This document shows, piece after piece, positions 6,285-8,060 of a DNA stretch of 8,060 nucleotides. Source of the stretch: Kiritimatiellia bacterium (GTDB taxonomy: Bacteria; Verrucomicrobiota; Kiritimatiellia; CAIQIC01; Lenti-01); contig JAHDSS010000242.1 in assembly GCA_018432565.1 (NCBI GenBank), positions 1 to 8,060 of the forward strand. The letters run 5' to 3'. The notes beneath the pieces are model-generated. The model was not told the origin of the DNA. It was given only the letters and a program-made list of their open reading frames with translations, and ran no database searches. The position numbers and the translations under genes were made by a program. The stretch's first letter is position 1. Each line of letters starts with the position of its first letter.

Positions 6285-6638
6285 TGGTGGAGGCGGCGGG
6301 AGTCGAACCCGCGTCCGCACAAGCGTCGCATCAGCGTCTACGCGCGTAGTCCGTAATTGAGTTTCGCCATGCCGCCTGCCCACGGACAGGCCAGCGGCAC
6401 CGCAATCAACCTGTGGGTTCTCGCTCCCGCGCCCGGTTGCCCGGCACGGGTCGCCAGCCTGCTCATGACGCCCGGATCCGCCCCGCAGGCAGGAGCGGCC
6501 GAACGTCGCGGAACTTTACGCCGCGAAGGCCAATTCGTCGTTGGCTTTTGTGTTTTTTCCCGGGTGTTTAACGAGGCCAACCGGGGTCCTCGGCGCGCAA
6601 CCGATGCTTCAACTGGCACGTCGAAACCGGTCGCCCCC
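6285..6638 (-). ncRNA. ssrA: transfer-messenger RNA (one-piece tmRNA)
   Basis: A 354-nt tmRNA that, with SmpB, rescues stalled ribosomes and adds a degradation tag. Seen: the 5' end GGGGGCG (6638 down to 6632) pairs with CGCCUCC before the encoded ACCA 3' end, giving a seven-pair acceptor stem with a G-U at the third position as usual in tmRNA. The T arm is GCGGGTTCGACTCCCGC, inside the classic GGACGCGGGTTCGACTCCC block. Near the 5' end, CGAGG (6588-6592) pairs with CCTCG (6572-6576) and CCCGG (6581-6585) with CCGGG (6559-6563), forming pseudoknot PK1. The A-rich run then leads to the tag reading frame. A GCCTG/CAGGC hairpin at 6374-6391 belongs to the later pseudoknot region. There is no sign of the circular permutation seen in alphaproteobacteria and cyanobacteria. 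It has its own promoter candidate and terminator. Confidence 0.97.
6516..6545 (-). other. tmRNA proteolysis-tag reading frame (ANDELAFAA, TAA stop)
   Basis: Nine codons GCC AAC GAC GAA TTG GCC TTC GCG GCG (6519-6545), then TAA (6516-6518). The encoded ANDELAFAA keeps the ANDE start and the hydrophobic-AA end that ClpXP-type proteases recognise, compared with ANDENYALAA in E. coli. The resume codon is placed at GCC by alignment with the E. coli GCA that precedes AACGACGAA; reading one codon earlier would add Lys. Confidence 0.85.
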
Positions 6639-6647
6639 GCAATTCAC

Positions 6648-6676
6648 ATCCTACGGCATCCCCCCGCGGAATGCAA
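6648..6676 (-). promoter_or_regulatory. candidate promoter of ssrA
   Basis: On the minus strand TTGCAT (6671-6676), a 17-base spacer and TAGGAT (6648-6653) lie 9 bases before the mature 5' end of tmRNA at 6638. The -10 matches four of six consensus bases and the -35 three. RNase P normally trims the precursor, so a start a few bases upstream of 6638 is expected. Confidence 0.5.
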
Positions 6677-6714
6677 CCGCCCCCTTGTCGCCGCCCGCCA
6701 AACGCCGGAAACGC

Positions 6715-7344
6715 CTAATAGGCCGCTCCGTTCATCGTCATGACCTGCACCGCCACCAGCCCGATCAGCACCAGCAGCGACACGAGAGAAAGAACCGCCC
6801 AGACCCCTCCCGGACCTTCCTCTTCCTGAATCGTGAAAATCGGCTCGGGCGACAGCGAAGACCCGCCGGAACTCGGCACCGTGATGGACGCCCCGCCGGG
6901 ACGCTTCAGCTTGATCGTCGGACGGCCGGACGGCGCTTCCGCCGCCCCCTCTTCGCTCGGGCGGCCCGGAGAAAACGTGGACGGCGCCCCGCCGGCCGTC
7001 ACCCGGACCGTCGGACGGTTGCCGATGCGGATCGTTCGAGGCTGCGCCGCCGGCGAGGACGACAGCGGAATCTTGCTGGTGTCGAGCAGCGTGGTCCGCC
7101 GCTTGTAGATGTCGTTGTCCGGAGGCGGCATCGCCCCCAGCCCCATCCGCGACGTCTGCGCCTTCGCCGCGCCGGGAATCGCGTTGATGTCGATGCGCGA
7201 CGTCGCCTTCTTCGCATTGGCCCCGATCCGGATGCCGCCGGAGGCCGGCGACCCCGGTATCGTCGCCTTGCTCAAATCAATGCGGGAGGTCGAGGACTTG
7301 ACGGCGCTGATGTCCAGGGGCTTGAGTTCGTTGTCTTCGGCCAT
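6715..7344 (-). CDS. Thr/Ser-rich TSRI-repeat protein with C-terminal membrane anchor, unknown function
   Basis: A 209-residue protein I cannot assign to a named family. Seen: residues 1-175 are low-complexity (rich in Ser, Thr, Pro, Gly, Ala, Arg and Lys) with a recurring short motif T-x-[RK]-[ILVM]: TSRIDL (19-24), TSRIDI (48-53), TSRMGL (64-69), TSKIPL (89-94), TIRIG (104-108), TVRVT (112-116), TIKLK (143-147). An acidic patch QEEE (173-176) precedes one membrane helix at about 181-203 (VWAVLSLVSLLVLIGLVAVQ), leaving a six-residue tail, so it is tail-anchored with the repeat region most likely cytoplasmic. No signal peptide. Start: ATG 7342-7344 has GGAGGT (7351-7356) six bases upstream. 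It sits between fabF and ssrA in the same direction, with its own promoter candidate. Inference: the repeated Thr motifs could be binding or phosphorylation sites; a role in envelope organisation is conceivable but nothing in the sequence proves it. Confidence 0.8.
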   Translation of the reverse strand: MAEDNELKPLDISAVKSSTSRIDLSKATIPGSPASGGIRIGANAKKATSRIDINAIPGAAKAQTSRMGLGAMPPPDNDIYKRRTTLLDTSKIPLSSSPAAQPRTIRIGNRPTVRVTAGGAPSTFSPGRPSEEGAAEAPSGRPTIKLKRPGGASITVPSSGGSSLSPEPIFTIQEEEGPGGVWAVLSLVSLLVLIGLVAVQVMTMNGAAY

Positions 7345-7380
7345 GGGATAACCTCCGGTGCTGGTTGACTCTTGCCGCTC

Positions 7381-7410
7381 ACCTTACGGCCTGAATACCC
7401 GCCCCGTCAA
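7381..7410 (-). promoter_or_regulatory. candidate promoter of the TSRI-repeat gene
   Basis: On the minus strand TTGACG (7405-7410; five of six consensus bases) is followed after 18 bases by TAAGGT (7381-7386; three of six). Transcription from near 7374 would give a leader of about 30 bases containing the GGAGGT site. It lies in the 81-base gap after fabF, where I see no terminator, so read-through from fabF is also possible. Confidence 0.4.
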
Positions 7411-7425
7411 TGGTTTTCAGCACGC

Positions 7426-8060
7426 CTACAGCGCCTTGAAGCACAGCGTGGCGTTGTGGCCGCCGAACCCCAGCGAATTGTTCAGGCAGGCGCGAATGGG
7501 CGCCTTCCGCGCCTCGTTGGGCACGTAGTCGACATCGCATTCCGGGTCGGGCGTGGTGTAGTTGATCGTCGGAGGCAGCACGCCGTCGCGGATCGCCAGG
7601 GCGCAGGCCACCGATTCCACCCCGCCGGCCGCCCCCAGCAGATGCCCGGTCATGCTCTTGGTCGAGCTCACGGCGATCTGCCGCGCCCGCTCCTCGCCCA
7701 AGGCCAGCTTGATGGCCTTGGTCTCGCCGGAATCGTTCAGCGGCGTACTGGTGCCGTGCGCGTTGATGTAGTCAATGTCCGCCGGCGTCAGCCCGGCGTC
7801 CTGCATGGCCAGCTTCATCCCGCCCGCCGGGCCTTCCGCCGTCTCGTCGGGCGCCGTGATGTGATAGGCGTCGCCCGTGCACCCGAACCCCGCCAGCTCG
7901 CAGTAGATCCGCGCCCCGCGGGCCTTGGCATGTTCGTACTCCTCGATCACGATGATCCCGGCGCCTTCCGCCATGATGAACCCGTCGCGGTCCTTGTCAA
8001 AGGGACGGCTGGCCGCCTGCGGATCGTCGTTGCGCGTGCTCAGCGCCCGCATGGCGTTGA
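7426..8060 (-). CDS. fabF: beta-ketoacyl-ACP synthase II (KAS II), C-terminal half
   Basis: The last 210 residues of FabF; the gene continues past the right edge, so its start and the catalytic Cys are not in the window. Known: FabF condenses malonyl-ACP with acyl-ACP in the elongation cycle of fatty-acid synthesis in the cytoplasm, using a Cys-His-His triad. Seen: [30 protein letters not shown], the first active-site His in [11 protein letters not shown] (codon 7756-7758), [16 protein letters not shown] with the conserved Lys and the second His (codon 7642-7644), [20 protein letters not shown], and the C-terminal [12 protein letters not shown] loop. These match E. coli FabF block by block with no gap or frameshift. 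The GHN in the last loop is GTN in E. coli FabF. FabF normally lies near acpP and fabG, expected to the right of the window. FabB is less likely given the STRND and DVDYVPN blocks. Confidence 0.97.
   Translation of the reverse strand, partial: NAMRALSTRNDDPQAASRPFDKDRDGFIMAEGAGIIVIEEYEHAKARGARIYCELAGFGCTGDAYHITAPDETAEGPAGGMKLAMQDAGLTPADIDYINAHGTSTPLNDSGETKAIKLALGEERARQIAVSSTKSMTGHLLGAAGGVESVACALAIRDGVLPPTINYTTPDPECDVDYVPNEARKAPIRACLNNSLGFGGHNATLCFKAL

Noticed and set aside
6285..6320. Apparent tRNA gene (GCGGGTTCGACTCCCGC with CCA end)
   Set aside because: No anticodon stem or D arm follows at tRNA distance. The block is the tRNA-like 3' end of tmRNA, whose 5' half lies 320 bases away at 6638.
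6338..6743. Small open frames on both strands across 6338-6743
   Set aside because: They run over the tmRNA gene, whose acceptor stem, T arm, PK1 and tag frame are all intact. They are not coding genes.

Overview
This window is a gene-dense, clearly GC-rich piece of a bacterial chromosome, with Shine-Dalgarno-type start sites on several genes. The set of genes (a ComEC-type DNA-uptake channel, FabF, tmRNA, two transporters) is bacterial housekeeping and envelope content. No phage, transposon, CRISPR or plasmid functions are visible. I cannot fix the lineage from the sequence. The style of the Thr/Ser-rich tail-anchored protein (TSRI repeats) and the gene content fit the PVC superphylum (Kiritimatiellota/Lentisphaerota-like), but that is a weak inference.

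Layout, left to right. Positions 1-1505 (minus strand) hold two transporters in one transcription unit: an MdtG-like MFS permease, followed through a 4-base ATGA stop/start overlap by an NCS2 nucleobase permease that runs off the left edge. Divergent from them, 1616-2683 (plus) encodes a membrane-anchored TPR protein. It converges on comEC at 2736-5192 (minus), a full-length ComEC/Rec2 protein with an N-terminal domain, a Competence membrane domain and a C-terminal metallo-beta-lactamase domain whose metal-site motifs are altered. A 130-base divergent spacer with a candidate comEC promoter and an 11-base tandem duplication separates comEC from a plus-strand gene at 5323-6231. That gene encodes a predicted winged-helix/nucleotidyltransferase-fold protein of unknown role.

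The right part reads leftwards. It contains the 3' half of fabF (7426-8060), a 209-residue TSRI-repeat protein with a C-terminal membrane anchor (6715-7344), and a one-piece tmRNA gene, ssrA (6285-6638). The tmRNA has a promoter candidate and a textbook intrinsic terminator (6243-6268), and encodes the short proteolysis tag ANDELAFAA.

The genes do not form one pathway. The two transporters are likely co-expressed. ComEC would act in DNA uptake, but no other competence gene is in the window. FabF belongs to fatty-acid elongation and ssrA to ribosome rescue. I see no convincing new multi-gene system. The best leads are the TSRI-repeat tail-anchored protein, the winged-helix/nucleotidyltransferase protein and the altered metal site of ComEC.
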